Shown here: positions 9,730-17,920 of the stretch, in pieces
Numbering within the stretch: position 1 is the stretch's first letter
Layout: each line of letters opens with the position of its first letter
Source of the DNA: Clostridiales bacterium
GTDB lineage: Bacteria; Bacillota; Clostridia; Christensenellales; CAG-138
Assembly: GCA_004554165.1 (NCBI GenBank)
Contig: SFNQ01000024.1
Location: 1-51,967 of the forward strand
DNA: 51,967 bases
Direction of reading: 5' to 3'
Notes under the pieces: generated by a model
What the model saw: the letters and a program-made list of their open reading frames with translations, nothing else
Database searches by the model: none
Told to the model about the DNA's origin: nothing
Translations under genes and position numbers: made by a program

Positions 9730-10056
9730 GCAGCACCCCGCGGGTTCCGTGACAACGCAGCAAACCGCGCGGCGTAAAACGCTGAAAACGCCCTCCCGGT
9801 CTGCATGCCGCCAAACCATCATTCCGCCGCGCAGTCCCCGCCTGCCTATGCAACAGGAAAGCGGAGCTCCTGCCCTGCCGCGCAGCAGAAAATACTCCTC
9901 GCGGCGTAAAGCGCTGAAAGCGCTCTCCCGGACTGCATGCCTCCAGACTATCGTCCCGCCGCGCAAAGCCGCCCCTTGTGCTCGGGGAGCGTATGCCTCG
10001 ACTTGACGACGGGAAGGAACCGTCCGCATCCCCCTGTCGCGCCAAAGCGGCGGAGA

Positions 10057-10091
10057 TAAAAAAAGAGCCGTGCAGACTTTGCACAGCTCCT
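10057..10091 (-). terminator. Rho-independent terminator after rplL
   Basis: On the minus strand GAGC-T-GTGCA pairs with TGCAC-G-GCTC and is followed by seven T residues (10057-10063). It closes the ribosomal operon, so rpoB is not part of this transcript. Confidence 0.85.
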
Positions 10092-10106
10092 CTGTCGAAG
10101 TGATGC

Positions 10107-10475
10107 TTATTTGATCTCGCAGGTTGCGCCAACCTCTTTGAACGCGGCGACGATCTTCTCGGCGTCTTCCTTGGCGATGCCTTCCTTGACAGGCTTCGGC
10201 GCGTTGTCGACGACTTCCTTGGCCTCCTTGAGGCCCAGGCCGGTGAGCTCGCGGACGACCTTGATGACCTTGATCTTCTCGGCGCCAACATCCTTCAGGA
10301 TGACGTCGAACTCGGTCTTCTCTTCCGCAGCTTCGGCTGCGACGGCGGGGCCGGCGACTGCAACGGCGGTTGCGGCAGCCGATACGCCAAATTCCTCTTC
10401 CAGCGCCTTAACGAGCTCGGCAAGCTCCAGCACGGACATCGCTTTAATATCAGCAATCAGTTGTTCCTTATCCAT
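10107..10475 (-). CDS. rplL: 50S ribosomal protein L7/L12
   Basis: Stalk protein that recruits translation GTPases, attached to L10 as dimers. At 122 residues it is full length, with an N-terminal dimerisation helix (MDKEQLIADIKAMSVLELAELVKALEEEF), an alanine-rich hinge (~35-52) and the conserved C-terminal domain with ELTGLGLKEAKEVVDNAPK. The ribosome binding site is AGGAGG-like just upstream. It is last in the operon and ends 15 bases before a strong terminator. In most bacteria rpoB and rpoC follow; here they do not. Confidence 0.98.
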   Translation of the reverse strand: MDKEQLIADIKAMSVLELAELVKALEEEFGVSAAATAVAVAGPAVAAEAAEEKTEFDVILKDVGAEKIKVIKVVRELTGLGLKEAKEVVDNAPKPVKEGIAKEDAEKIVAAFKEVGATCEIK

Positions 10476-10527
10476 TGGTAAATCCTCCCGTTAAATTTTG
10501 AAAAGTCGTGTTGGTCCTGCGCAGCAC

Positions 10528-11058
10528 TTACTCGGCCGCGGCTTCGGGCTGGGCTTCGCCGCCGCCCATCTTCTTGGCGATCTGGTCGAGCACGATTGCG
10601 AGGCCGGAAATCGGCGACATCATGCTGCCCAGCAGGCGGGCGATGAGCACATCGCGCGGGGGCAGGTCTGCGATTGCATTGACGCCCGCAGCGTCCATGA
10701 ACTCGCCCTCGATGATACCGCCCTTGATCTCGCATTTCTTCGCTTTCTTGACGAAGTCCTTCAGAATCTTGGCGGGGGTCACGGCGTCCTCGTAACCGAA
10801 CGCGAACGCGGACGGTCCGTGCAGCAGCTCGATAAACTTGCCGTCTACGGAAGCCGCTTCACAGGCGCGCTTGACGATGTGGTTCTTCAGCACCAGGTAT
10901 TCGACGCCGCTTTTGCGCATCTCGTTGCGCAGCTCGGTGGCTTCCGCCACGGTGAGTCCGCGATAGTCGAACGCAACGACGGAGTTCGCCTTTTGCAGCT
11001 TTTCCTGAACCTCAGCCACCTGCGCAGCTTTCATTTCGATGTTCTTTGCATTTGCCAT
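10528..11058 (-). CDS. rplJ: 50S ribosomal protein L10
   Basis: Base of the ribosomal stalk: it binds 23S rRNA and carries the L7/L12 dimers. The 176-residue protein has typical AFDYRGLTVAEATELRNEMR and FAFGYEDAVTPAKILKDF segments. It is preceded by its own promoter and an L10-leader attenuator, through which the L10-L12 complex normally represses its own synthesis. The C-terminus that binds L7/L12 is short and alanine/glutamate-rich. rplL follows after about 50 bases. Confidence 0.97.
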   Translation of the reverse strand: MANAKNIEMKAAQVAEVQEKLQKANSVVAFDYRGLTVAEATELRNEMRKSGVEYLVLKNHIVKRACEAASVDGKFIELLHGPSAFAFGYEDAVTPAKILKDFVKKAKKCEIKGGIIEGEFMDAAGVNAIADLPPRDVLIARLLGSMMSPISGLAIVLDQIAKKMGGGEAQPEAAAE

Positions 11059-11091
11059 ACGTTTGTTTCACCTCCCCGGTTCAAACATTAC

Positions 11092-11218
11092 AAAAACGCT
11101 TCCCGCCGGCAGACGGGAAGCGAGAATGACTGGAAAACTCCAATGCTTCTTTGCCTCGGCAGGATTTACTCGCCCAAAGGGGACGACACCGGCTGTCTGC
11201 GGCGATATTTGGTTATCG
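11092..11218 (-). promoter_or_regulatory. L10 leader (rplJ autoregulatory attenuator)
   Basis: The minus-strand leader has the hallmarks of the Gram-positive L10 leader: a GCAGACAGCCGG segment, a CCTGCCGAGG segment, then a perfect 9-bp stem (CGCTTCCCG/CGGGAAGCG at 11097-11122) followed by five T residues, 35 bases before the rplJ start. In the known mechanism, excess L10(L12) binds the upstream structure and favours this terminator. Confidence 0.8.
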
Positions 11219-11224
11219 CAGGAA

Positions 11225-11254
11225 AGTTTATCACAATCCTGCCCTCGCTGTCAA
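11225..11254 (-). promoter_or_regulatory. rplJL promoter
   Basis: TTGACA (11249-11254) and TAAACT (11225-11230), read on the minus strand, are 18 bases apart in the rplA-rplJ gap, placing the transcription start at about 11218, right at the head of the L10 leader. Confidence 0.65.
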
Positions 11255-11277
11255 CAGCGAAAACGAAGGTTCGGCGC

Positions 11278-11967
11278 TCAGAACTTCATGGCGTTGAACT
11301 TCACGCCGGGGCCCATGGTGGAGGACACGACGAGGCTCCTGATGTAGGTGCCCTTGGCAGCCGCGGGCTTGGCCTTGATGATCGCGTCCATGAGTGTGTT
11401 CAGGTTCTCCTCCAGCTTCTCGACGCCAAAGGAGGCCTTGCCGATGGGGCAGTGGCAGATGGAGGTCTTGTCCACGCGGTACTCGACCTTACCGGCCTTG
11501 ATGTCCGCAATGGCCTTGGCCACGTCCATGGTAACGGTGCCGCTCTTCGGGTTCGGCATGAGGCCCTTGGGGCCGAGCACACGGCCGATGCGGCCGACGA
11601 CGCCCATCATGTCCGGGGTTGCGACGCAGACGTCGAAGTCAAACCAGTTCTCGGTCTGAATCTTCTTGACCAGATCCTCGTCGCCGACGTAATCCGCGCC
11701 AGCCTCCTGCGCTTCGCGGGCCTTATCGGCCTTGGCGAACACGAGAACGCGCACCGTCTTGCCGGTGCCGTTGGGCAGAACCACGGCGCCGCGCACCTGC
11801 TGGTCCGCATGGCGGGGATCGACGCCCAGACGGATGGAGGCTTCGATGGTCTCGTCGAACTTGGCCTTCGCAGTGGCCAGCACTGCCTCCAGGCCTTCGC
11901 GCACATCGTACAGCTTGAGGCTGTCGATGGTCTTCTTGCTTTCGATATACTTCTTACCGTGCTTCAT
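11278..11967 (-). CDS. rplA: 50S ribosomal protein L1
   Basis: Forms the L1 stalk that handles exiting tRNA, and acts as a translational repressor of the rplK-rplA mRNA in many bacteria. The 229-residue protein carries the L1 signature around GTGKTVRVLVFA and the MPNPKSGTVTMDV segment. It lies 12 bases downstream of rplK, with GGAGGAACG as ribosome binding site, so the two are cotranscribed. Confidence 0.98.
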   Translation of the reverse strand: MKHGKKYIESKKTIDSLKLYDVREGLEAVLATAKAKFDETIEASIRLGVDPRHADQQVRGAVVLPNGTGKTVRVLVFAKADKAREAQEAGADYVGDEDLVKKIQTENWFDFDVCVATPDMMGVVGRIGRVLGPKGLMPNPKSGTVTMDVAKAIADIKAGKVEYRVDKTSICHCPIGKASFGVEKLEENLNTLMDAIIKAKPAAAKGTYIRSLVVSSTMGPGVKFNAMKF

Positions 11968-11979
11968 GATCGTTCCTCC

Positions 11980-12405
11980 TTACTCGCCGACGACGACGCC
12001 CATGCTGCGGGCGGTGCCTGCGATCATGCGCATGGCGGCCTCCAGGCTCGCCGCGTTGAGGTCGGGCATTTTCAGCTCCGCGATTTCCTTCACCTGCGCC
12101 TGGGAGATGGTCGCAACCTTGACCTTGTTGGGCGTGCCGGAAGCGGACTCCAGATTGCAGGCCTTCTTGATCAGCACGGCGGCCGGCGGGGTCTTCGTGA
12201 TGAAGGAGAAGGTGTGATCCTGATAGACGGTGATGACGACGGGGATGACCAGCCCCGCCTGCTTGTTGGTCTTCTCATTGAACTCCTTGCAGAAGCCCAT
12301 GATGTTGAGACCATGCTGGCCGAGCGCGGGGCCGACCGGCGGCGCGGGCGTTGCCTTGCCCGCAGGAATTTGCAGCTTTACATAGCCGACGATTTTCTTT
12401 GCCAT
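11980..12405 (-). CDS. rplK: 50S ribosomal protein L11
   Basis: Binds the GTPase-associated centre of 23S rRNA. The start chosen is the MAKKIVGYVKLQIPAG methionine, preceded by AGGAGGGAACTGCA, giving a standard 141-residue protein; a longer in-frame extension upstream is not credible. PPVGPALGQHGLNIMGFCKEFNEK and the C-terminal GTARSMGVVV are typical. Confidence 0.98.
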   Translation of the reverse strand: MAKKIVGYVKLQIPAGKATPAPPVGPALGQHGLNIMGFCKEFNEKTNKQAGLVIPVVITVYQDHTFSFITKTPPAAVLIKKACNLESASGTPNKVKVATISQAQVKEIAELKMPDLNAASLEAAMRMIAGTARSMGVVVGE

Positions 12406-12428
12406 TGCAGTTCCCTCCTGTAAATTTT

Positions 12429-12461
12429 GTGGTGCGGACGGGGTGCCTCCCCCTCCCACGG
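12429..12461 (-). promoter_or_regulatory. candidate L1-binding operator in the rplK leader
   Basis: Upstream of rplK the minus strand reads GTGGGAGGGGGAGGCACCCC and then GTCCGCACCAC, so GTGG/CCAC and GGGG/CCCC stems form around an asymmetric purine loop. This resembles L1-binding sites in L11-L1 mRNA leaders. The assignment rests on resemblance only. Confidence 0.4.
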
Positions 12462-12517
12462 TTCTATTTCACGCGCGGACAGCGCGCCAAACAGCGTTTG
12501 CAGTAAAACGGGTATCG

Positions 12518-13093
12518 TTAGAGCTTTTGTACCTGAACAAAGTCCAGCTCCACGGGCGTCTCCCTGCCGAACATGGAGACGGTCAGCTTGACCTTCTGGC
12601 GCTCCGGGTCCAGCTGCTCCACCCGACCGATGAAGTTCTCCAGCGGGCCGGAAACCACGCGGACATTCTCGCCCACCTCGATGTTGAGCACGATGGGGAT
12701 GCGCTCCACGCCCATGGCCGTAACCTCCTCATCGGAGAGCGGCACGGGCTTGCTGCCCGGCCCCACAAAGCCGGTGACGCCGCGGGTGTTGCGCACGACG
12801 TACCACGTGCGGGGGTTCATCACCCAGTCCACGCTTACGCCGCCGTCCTCCCGCTGCTTTTCGACCACGTCAACCACCATCTTCACCATGACATAGCCGG
12901 GGAAAACCTTGCGCTGCGTCACCTTTTTCTTGCCGCTGGGCAGGATCTCGATGGCCTCCTCCGTGGGATACTTGACCTCGAGTACGGTGTCCTGCATGCC
13001 AAGGTTTTCGATGGATTTTTCGAGGTCTTCCTTGACCTTGTTCTCATACCCGGAATAGGTATGTACGACAAACCATCTGGCTTCCTGGCTCAT
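12518..13093 (-). CDS. nusG: transcription termination/antitermination factor NusG
   Basis: Binds RNA polymerase across the DNA cleft and links it to Rho or the ribosome. The 191-residue protein has the NGN domain (WFVVHTYSGYENKV at 7-20, then VFPGYVMVKM) and a C-terminal KOW domain (VGENVRVVSGPLENFIGRVE). It sits between secE and rplK, the usual order, with four bases between secE and nusG. Confidence 0.98.
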   Translation of the reverse strand: MSQEARWFVVHTYSGYENKVKEDLEKSIENLGMQDTVLEVKYPTEEAIEILPSGKKKVTQRKVFPGYVMVKMVVDVVEKQREDGGVSVDWVMNPRTWYVVRNTRGVTGFVGPGSKPVPLSDEEVTAMGVERIPIVLNIEVGENVRVVSGPLENFIGRVEQLDPERQKVKLTVSMFGRETPVELDFVQVQKL

Positions 13094-13097
13094 GGCG

Positions 13098-13355
13098 TCA
13101 CCCGACGTTGATGCTTTCCAGCGTGCTCATGACGCCACTGAAGCCCAGATCCAGCAGATAGATGATCAGCGCCATGGCAAGAACGAATACGAACACGGCG
13201 ATCGTGTGGGATACCAGTTCCTTGCCGGTCAGCCAGGTGAGCTTTTTCACCTCGCCGTACATCTCGCGGAAATAGCGGATGGGGTGGAAGCGCCTCTCCT
13301 TCTTGGGTTTCCTGTCGGCGGCCTTCTTGTCGGCGGCCTTTTTCTCGTTTGCCAT
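13098..13355 (-). CDS. secE: preprotein translocase subunit SecE
   Basis: Small essential subunit of the SecYEG channel. The 85-residue protein has a basic, lysine-rich N-terminus (~1-25), the amphipathic RYFREMYGEVKKLTW helix and one membrane segment (~50-78, HTIAVFVFVLAMALIIYLL). Position between rpmG and nusG is canonical. Confidence 0.96.
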   Translation of the reverse strand: MANEKKAADKKAADRKPKKERRFHPIRYFREMYGEVKKLTWLTGKELVSHTIAVFVFVLAMALIIYLLDLGFSGVMSTLESINVG

Positions 13356-13376
13356 GATTCCTCTTCCTTTACAGGT

Positions 13377-13526
13377 TTACTTGGACTCGCGATGCACCGT
13401 GTGCTTGCGGCAGAAGCGGCAATACTTCGAGAACTCGACGCGGTCCGGGTCGTTCTTCTTGTTCTTGAAGGTGTTGTAGTTTCTCTGCTTGCACTCGGTG
13501 CAGGCCAACGTGATCTTAACGCGCAT
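13377..13526 (-). CDS. rpmG: 50S ribosomal protein L33
   Basis: A 49-residue protein encoded just upstream of secE: it begins MRVKITLACTECKQRNY and ends CRKHTVHRESK. Both CxxC pairs (C9/C12 and C36/C39) are present, so this is the zinc-binding form of L33. The start has AGGAGGGTATCGT upstream. It was found by reading the gap, as the frame is short. Confidence 0.95.
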   Translation of the reverse strand: MRVKITLACTECKQRNYNTFKNKKNDPDRVEFSKYCRFCRKHTVHRESK

Positions 13527-13556
13527 GATACGATACCCTCCTGTCAGGTCAAAACA

Positions 13557-13580
13557 TCAAAAATGAGCCCCCTTGGGGGC
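13557..13580 (-). terminator. probable terminator after tldD-pmbA
   Basis: On the minus strand GCCCCC-AA-GGGGGC is followed by TCATTTTTG. It lies between the end of pmbA and the start of rpmG. It could end tldD-pmbA transcription or attenuate entry into rpmG-secE-nusG. Confidence 0.6.
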
Positions 13581-13667
13581 ACCTTGAATAGATTACCACA
13601 CGCCCCAAGGCCATGTCAACGAAAATTTCTTGCTTTTTTCTGAATTTCCGGGGCTTTGCGGCCCGCG

Positions 13668-14990
13668 TCATTCTCCCGCCACCATCAGGCCCCGCAGGAG
13701 CAGGCTGGGGCTTGCCACAGGGCTGCCGCGGAACTTCAGGTCGCTGCCCACGGCCTCCGTGTCCGAAAGGAGCTTCAAAAAGTTTCCTGCCACCGTGATC
13801 TGCGAAACCGGCCGTTCAATTTTGCCCTGCCGCACGAGAAAGCCGGACGCCTTCAGGGAAAAATCGCCGGAGATCGTGTCCACGCCCGCGTGCAGCCCTT
13901 CGAGGGAGGCGATCACAAGGCCGTCGCCCAGCTTCCGCACAAGGTTGGCATACCCCGTCCGGCCCGGCGAAACGTACAGCACCGTGGGCCCTACGCCAAG
14001 CGGTGCGGCTGCGGAAGCGCGCTGCGCGTTGCCCGTGCTCTGTACGCCGGCCTTCTGCGCGGTCTTGAGGTTGTGCAGCAGGGTTTTGAGCACCCCCCGC
14101 TCCACAAGGGTCTTTCTGACGCAGGGCGTGCCCTCGCCGTCGAAGGCCCGGGGCGCGATGGGGTGGAAGGGATCGTCCACGATATCCACCGCCGGCGCGG
14201 CAATGGTTTCCCCCTCCCGGTTCGCCAGCAGCGAGCAGCCCTTCTGCGCCTCGTCCGCCGAAAACATGGGAACAAAGCTCTCCAGCAGGTCGGAGGCGGC
14301 CTCCGCCCGGAGCAGCACCCGGTACTCTCCCGAGGCCACGGGCGAGGCGCCCAGCTGCTCCGCCGCGTTCTTTGCGGCCTCCCTTGCGCAGGCGGTAATC
14401 TGCGCGGCCTCCCGGCCCAGCCGCAGCGCAAAGCCCGTTTTCACCTCGTCCCCCTCCGCGATGAGCGGCACGACGTAGCAGTAGCCGTCGTTTTCGTCCC
14501 GCACTGCGGCAAGGCCCCGGGTGTTGTGAATTTCAACGTGTCCCTCGGCGGTACCCACCTGGCAGTATACCACCCGCCGGATGCGCGGGTCCGCCGCAAG
14601 GGTTTTCCGCTCAAGCGCCAGCGCCAGCGCAATCTTCCGCTCCTCCGTGGCCCCGGAAAGCGCGTGCGGCGTCTGCTCCACGGCCTCGTAGACGCAGCGG
14701 CCCTGCATGGGATGCTCGTCCACGGTTTCGATGCAGCGGGCGTTGTCCATGGCGCGCAGCACAAGCTGCTCCGGCGCCTCAATCGCCTCGGTATAGGCGT
14801 AGCCGTCGCGGCCGTCCACCTGCACGCGCAGACTGAGCCCTGCCTTGCGGCTGACCTTGTAGCGGTCAATCTCTCCGCCCTGCGCGTTGACGGTAAAGGA
14901 CCTGCCTGCGGCATAATAGGTTTCCGCAGCGTCGCAGCCCTGGGCCAGCGCAAAGGCAAAGGCTTTTTCCCGAAACTCCTGTAAAGTCAT
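13668..14990 (-). CDS. pmbA: TldE/PmbA-family peptidase subunit
   Basis: Partner of TldD in the hetero-oligomeric TldD/TldE protease, which degrades unfolded peptides and in some bacteria trims microcin or other RiPP leader peptides. The start is MTLQEFREKAF; its ATG overlaps the tldD stop (ATGA), giving 440 residues, normal for the family. It lacks the HExxxH motif, as TldE proteins do, and has the family C-terminal stretch ending GSDLKFRGSPVASPSLLL. No RiPP precursor was recognised nearby. Confidence 0.92.
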   Translation of the reverse strand: MTLQEFREKAFAFALAQGCDAAETYYAAGRSFTVNAQGGEIDRYKVSRKAGLSLRVQVDGRDGYAYTEAIEAPEQLVLRAMDNARCIETVDEHPMQGRCVYEAVEQTPHALSGATEERKIALALALERKTLAADPRIRRVVYCQVGTAEGHVEIHNTRGLAAVRDENDGYCYVVPLIAEGDEVKTGFALRLGREAAQITACAREAAKNAAEQLGASPVASGEYRVLLRAEAASDLLESFVPMFSADEAQKGCSLLANREGETIAAPAVDIVDDPFHPIAPRAFDGEGTPCVRKTLVERGVLKTLLHNLKTAQKAGVQSTGNAQRASAAAPLGVGPTVLYVSPGRTGYANLVRKLGDGLVIASLEGLHAGVDTISGDFSLKASGFLVRQGKIERPVSQITVAGNFLKLLSDTEAVGSDLKFRGSPVASPSLLLRGLMVAGE

Positions 14991-16399
14991 TCGATGGCAC
15001 CTCCCTTGCCGCCGACGGTAAGCTCCGAAACGCGAATGCGCGGCTGACCCACATTGGTGGGCACGCTGCCGGAGAGCGAGCCGCACATGCCCTGCCCCAT
15101 CCACATGCGCGGGCCAACGCGGTCGATTTTCTGCAAAACCTCCGCGCCCCTGCCGATGAGCATTGCGCCGCGCACCGGGCAGTGCAGGCGGCCGTTTTTG
15201 ATAAAGTATCCCTCGGACACGGCAAAATTGAACTCGCCCGTGGCGGGATTCACGCTGCCGCCGCCCATACGCTTTGCGTACAGGCCCACGTCCAGCTGGC
15301 GGATCATCTCCTCCTCGTCGTCCGTGCCCGGGCAGAGGAAGGTGTTGGTCATGCGCGAGGTGGGCGCGAAGGCATAGCCCTGCCTGCGGGAGGAGCCCGT
15401 CATGGGCAGGCCCATGATGCGGCTGCCCAGCCGGTCCACCAGATAGCTGCGCAGCACGCCGTTTTCAATCAGCAGGTTCCGCTGCGCGGGCGTTCCCTCG
15501 TCGTCCATGCTGATCGTACCCCATTCGCCTGCCAGCGTGCCGTCGTCCACGGCGGAAACGCAGTCTGCGGCGATCTTTTCTCCCAGCTTGCCGCAGAACT
15601 CCGAATTGCCCCGGGCAACGCTGGTGGCCTCCAGGCTGTGTCCGCAGGCCTCGTGGAAGATGACGCCGCCAAAGCCCCCGTCAATCACCACGGGGATGCG
15701 CCCCGCCGGGCACTCCGCCGCATGCAGCATGGTCACAGCGGAGTTGGCAGCGTCCCGGGCTGCGGCGCACACGTCAATCCTCGTCCCGTAAGCCTCAAAG
15801 CCGCAGCCGAGGCCCGGGCTTTCCGTCCCGGTCTGCGCCTCCCCGTCCTTCATGGCCACGGCCTCAAAGCGCAGGCGCGTGCGGGGCCGTTCGTCGCGGG
15901 AGAACACGCCCTCGGAGTTACAGACCAGCACCCGCTGCACCACGTCCAGATAGGTGGCGCGCAGCTGCGTAATCTCCATGGAGACGGCCCGCGCCGCCTT
16001 CGTTCCCTCCCGCAGCAGCTCCACGCGGCGTTCGTTTCCCACGGAAGCAAAGGGGAGGGCCGCCGGCAGGCAGTAGCTCTGCATGGAAAAGCTGGCGATC
16101 CTGTGCTCCGGCGTGGCGGGCAGGGCCGCCGCCGCGGCGCGGGCCGTCTCCATCAGGCTTTCCGGGCTGATATCCGCCGTATACGCATAGGCGCTGCGGT
16201 TGCCCAGCAGCACCCGCACGCCCGCGCCCCGCAGCCGCGTGTAGGCTGCGTTCTCCACCCTGCCGTCGACCATGGCAATGCGATTGCTCTCGGTATCCTC
16301 CAGATACAGCTCCGAAAAATCCGCGCCATGGTTCAGCGCCTCCTGCAAAACCGCGTTTGCAATCCTGACCTCAATCAAAGCGGCATACCTCCGTTCCAC
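14987..16399 (-). CDS. tldD: TldD-family metallopeptidase
   Basis: Catalytic subunit of the TldD/TldE zinc protease. The 470-residue protein has the metal-binding HEACGH (249-254) in the expected GGVIFHEACGHSLEA setting and the later conserved MTNTFL and GGGSVNPATGEFNF segments. The first credible methionine may lie within the first ~12 residues (IEVRIANAVLQEALNHG), so the exact start is uncertain. It is coupled to pmbA downstream by ATGA. Confidence 0.94.
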   Translation of the reverse strand: MERRYAALIEVRIANAVLQEALNHGADFSELYLEDTESNRIAMVDGRVENAAYTRLRGAGVRVLLGNRSAYAYTADISPESLMETARAAAAALPATPEHRIASFSMQSYCLPAALPFASVGNERRVELLREGTKAARAVSMEITQLRATYLDVVQRVLVCNSEGVFSRDERPRTRLRFEAVAMKDGEAQTGTESPGLGCGFEAYGTRIDVCAAARDAANSAVTMLHAAECPAGRIPVVIDGGFGGVIFHEACGHSLEATSVARGNSEFCGKLGEKIAADCVSAVDDGTLAGEWGTISMDDEGTPAQRNLLIENGVLRSYLVDRLGSRIMGLPMTGSSRRQGYAFAPTSRMTNTFLCPGTDDEEEMIRQLDVGLYAKRMGGGSVNPATGEFNFAVSEGYFIKNGRLHCPVRGAMLIGRGAEVLQKIDRVGPRMWMGQGMCGSLSGSVPTNVGQPRIRVSELTVGGKGGAIE

Positions 16400-16506
16400 A
16401 TCCCGTCCGCATGCGATAAGGGAATGCCGGAGGGGATGGTTTGTGTTCAGTATACCAGTTTTTCCTCCTCCTGTACAGGGAAACGACGGCCGCGCCGGCG
16501 CCCTGC

Positions 16507-16535
16507 TTGCGCCGCCTGTCGGCGGCTGCTATAAT
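16507..16535 (+). promoter_or_regulatory. promoter giving a near-leaderless MFS transcript
   Basis: TTGCGC (16507-16512) and a perfect TATAAT (16530-16535) are 17 bases apart. The ATG at 16542 begins only six bases after the -10 box, and there is no Shine-Dalgarno sequence, so the mRNA would start at or next to the start codon. Confidence 0.65.
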
Positions 16536-16541
16536 GGGCCC

Positions 16542-17813
16542 ATGACAGAAAACGGTTCTTCCGGCACACCGGTGTTTCCGAATCCGGCGCCGCTCTGGAC
16601 AAAGGATTTTACCATCATTACTCTGGGCTCGGTCGTTTCCCTGCTGGGCAACGCGGTGTCCAGCTTTGCCATCGGGCTGCTGGTGCTGGACTATACGGAT
16701 TCCATCCTGCTCTACGCCCTCTTCATGGTGTGCTACTGTCTGCCCTGCGTTCTCCTGCCGCTGCTGGCCGGCCCCTATCTGGACCGGTTTTCGAGAAAGC
16801 GCGTCATCTACACGCTGGACTTTCTTTCCAGCGGCATTTTTCTGGCTTTTTATTTTCTGCTGCGCTTTGACTTTGTCACTTATCCGGTGTTCCTGCTGGT
16901 GGCCGTCCTCATCGGCGGCATCGACAGCGTATACACCGTCGCCTACGAGAGCTTTTACCCGACGCTCATCAGCCGCGGCAACTTCCAGCGCGCCTACTCG
17001 GTGTCCAGCCTGATCGACCCGCTGGCCAACGTCATCATGGTTCCCATCGCCGGCATCTGCTATAAGACCATCGGGCTTGCGCCGCTGTTCCTGTTCAACG
17101 CGGCCAGCTTTTTCATCGCCGCCGTGATGGAAACGCAGATCCGCGCCCAGGAGTCCCACGCAGCGCAGCGCAGGACGGAGCCCTTCCGCTTCCGCAGGTT
17201 CGCCTCCGACCTGAAGGCAGGCCTCGGCTATCTGCGCAGCGAAACCGGCCTTTTGACGATTACGGCCTATTTCTTTCTGACGACACTCTGCGGCAGCGTA
17301 TCCGGCACGCTCGTCCTCCCCTATTTCAAATCGCTGGGCACGGACGGGGTCTGGATGTACACCTTTGTGATGGGCGCCGCCACGGCAGGGCGGCTCATTG
17401 GCGGATACCTGCAATATCGCTTTCGCTATCCCGTGGAGCGCAAGTTCGCCATCGCCATGTTTGTGTATCTGGCCCTTTCCGTGATGGAAGGCGTCTATCT
17501 GTTCCTGCCCTTTGCGGGCATGCTGGCGCTCAACTTCCTTTCGGGGCTGTTCGGGGTAACCAGCTACAACATCCGCATTTCCAGCACCCAGAACTATGTG
17601 CCGGACGACAAGCGCGGCCGGTTCAACGGGATCTTCCAGATGCTCAACGTTCTCGGCGGCGTGTTCGGCCAGCTCATTGCAGGCGCGGCGGGCGATTTTC
17701 TGCCGCTGCGCGGGCTCGTGGCCGGCGCCATGGCGGTCAACCTTGCCGCCGCGCTGGTCATCATGCTGCCGAACCGGGAGGCGGTCAAGCGGATTTACAA
17801 CGTTGACATCTGA
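16542..17813 (+). CDS. MFS transporter
   Basis: A 423-residue major facilitator protein with about twelve membrane segments. The N-terminal half contains GSVVSLLGNAVSSFAIGLLV (TM1) and the MFS loop-2/3-type motif GPYLDRFSRKRVIYTLDF. The second half has YLQYRFRYPVERKFA and later DDKRGRFNGIFQML, as in MFS_1/MFS_3 multidrug-type permeases. The substrate cannot be predicted. The start is set by the downstream edge of a TATAAT box; longer in-frame extensions upstream lie before the promoter. It is divergent from tldD, with about 140 bases between. Confidence 0.88.
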   Translation: MTENGSSGTPVFPNPAPLWTKDFTIITLGSVVSLLGNAVSSFAIGLLVLDYTDSILLYALFMVCYCLPCVLLPLLAGPYLDRFSRKRVIYTLDFLSSGIFLAFYFLLRFDFVTYPVFLLVAVLIGGIDSVYTVAYESFYPTLISRGNFQRAYSVSSLIDPLANVIMVPIAGICYKTIGLAPLFLFNAASFFIAAVMETQIRAQESHAAQRRTEPFRFRRFASDLKAGLGYLRSETGLLTITAYFFLTTLCGSVSGTLVLPYFKSLGTDGVWMYTFVMGAATAGRLIGGYLQYRFRYPVERKFAIAMFVYLALSVMEGVYLFLPFAGMLALNFLSGLFGVTSYNIRISSTQNYVPDDKRGRFNGIFQMLNVLGGVFGQLIAGAAGDFLPLRGLVAGAMAVNLAAALVIMLPNREAVKRIYNVDI

Positions 17814-17920
17814 GCGGCTGCATCCTTTCTCCTCCCCCGGTTTGCAGTATGGATTTTTCTTCCATTCCGTGGGATAATAGAGTTGAATTTCTGATGATTT
17901 GCAAAAACGGAGGTGTTCCC

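Larger units (their letters stand above)
8146..10056. repeat. 1.9-kb gene-free GC-rich repeat region
   Basis: Built of diverged direct repeats rich in GCGCTGCGCCGCGCGGGG and GCGGCTGCGCGGCGG modules, with several large palindromes. Modules read on the plus strand from 8,280 to ~9,300 and in the opposite sense from ~9,750 to 9,980, so the region is roughly symmetrical around the palindromes at 9.55-9.73 kb. Many overlapping frames are open on both strands because the repeats lack stop codons, but none has a ribosome binding site, a family motif or stable composition between repeat copies. I find no gene here. Confidence 0.7.

Noticed and set aside
8643..9752. 369-residue frame (and several others) in the repeat region
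   Set aside because: They follow the DNA repeats, change frame between repeat copies, have no ribosome binding site, and equally long frames exist on the other strand.
10498..12423. 641-residue open frame on the plus strand across rplJ-rplA-rplK
   Set aside because: It is antisense to three certain ribosomal genes, has no ribosome binding site, and its histidine/alanine/glycine-rich product is a composition effect of GC-rich codons.
12406..12459. N-terminal extension of rplK
   Set aside because: AGGAGG sits right before the MAKKIVGY methionine, and the extension covers the leader structure.
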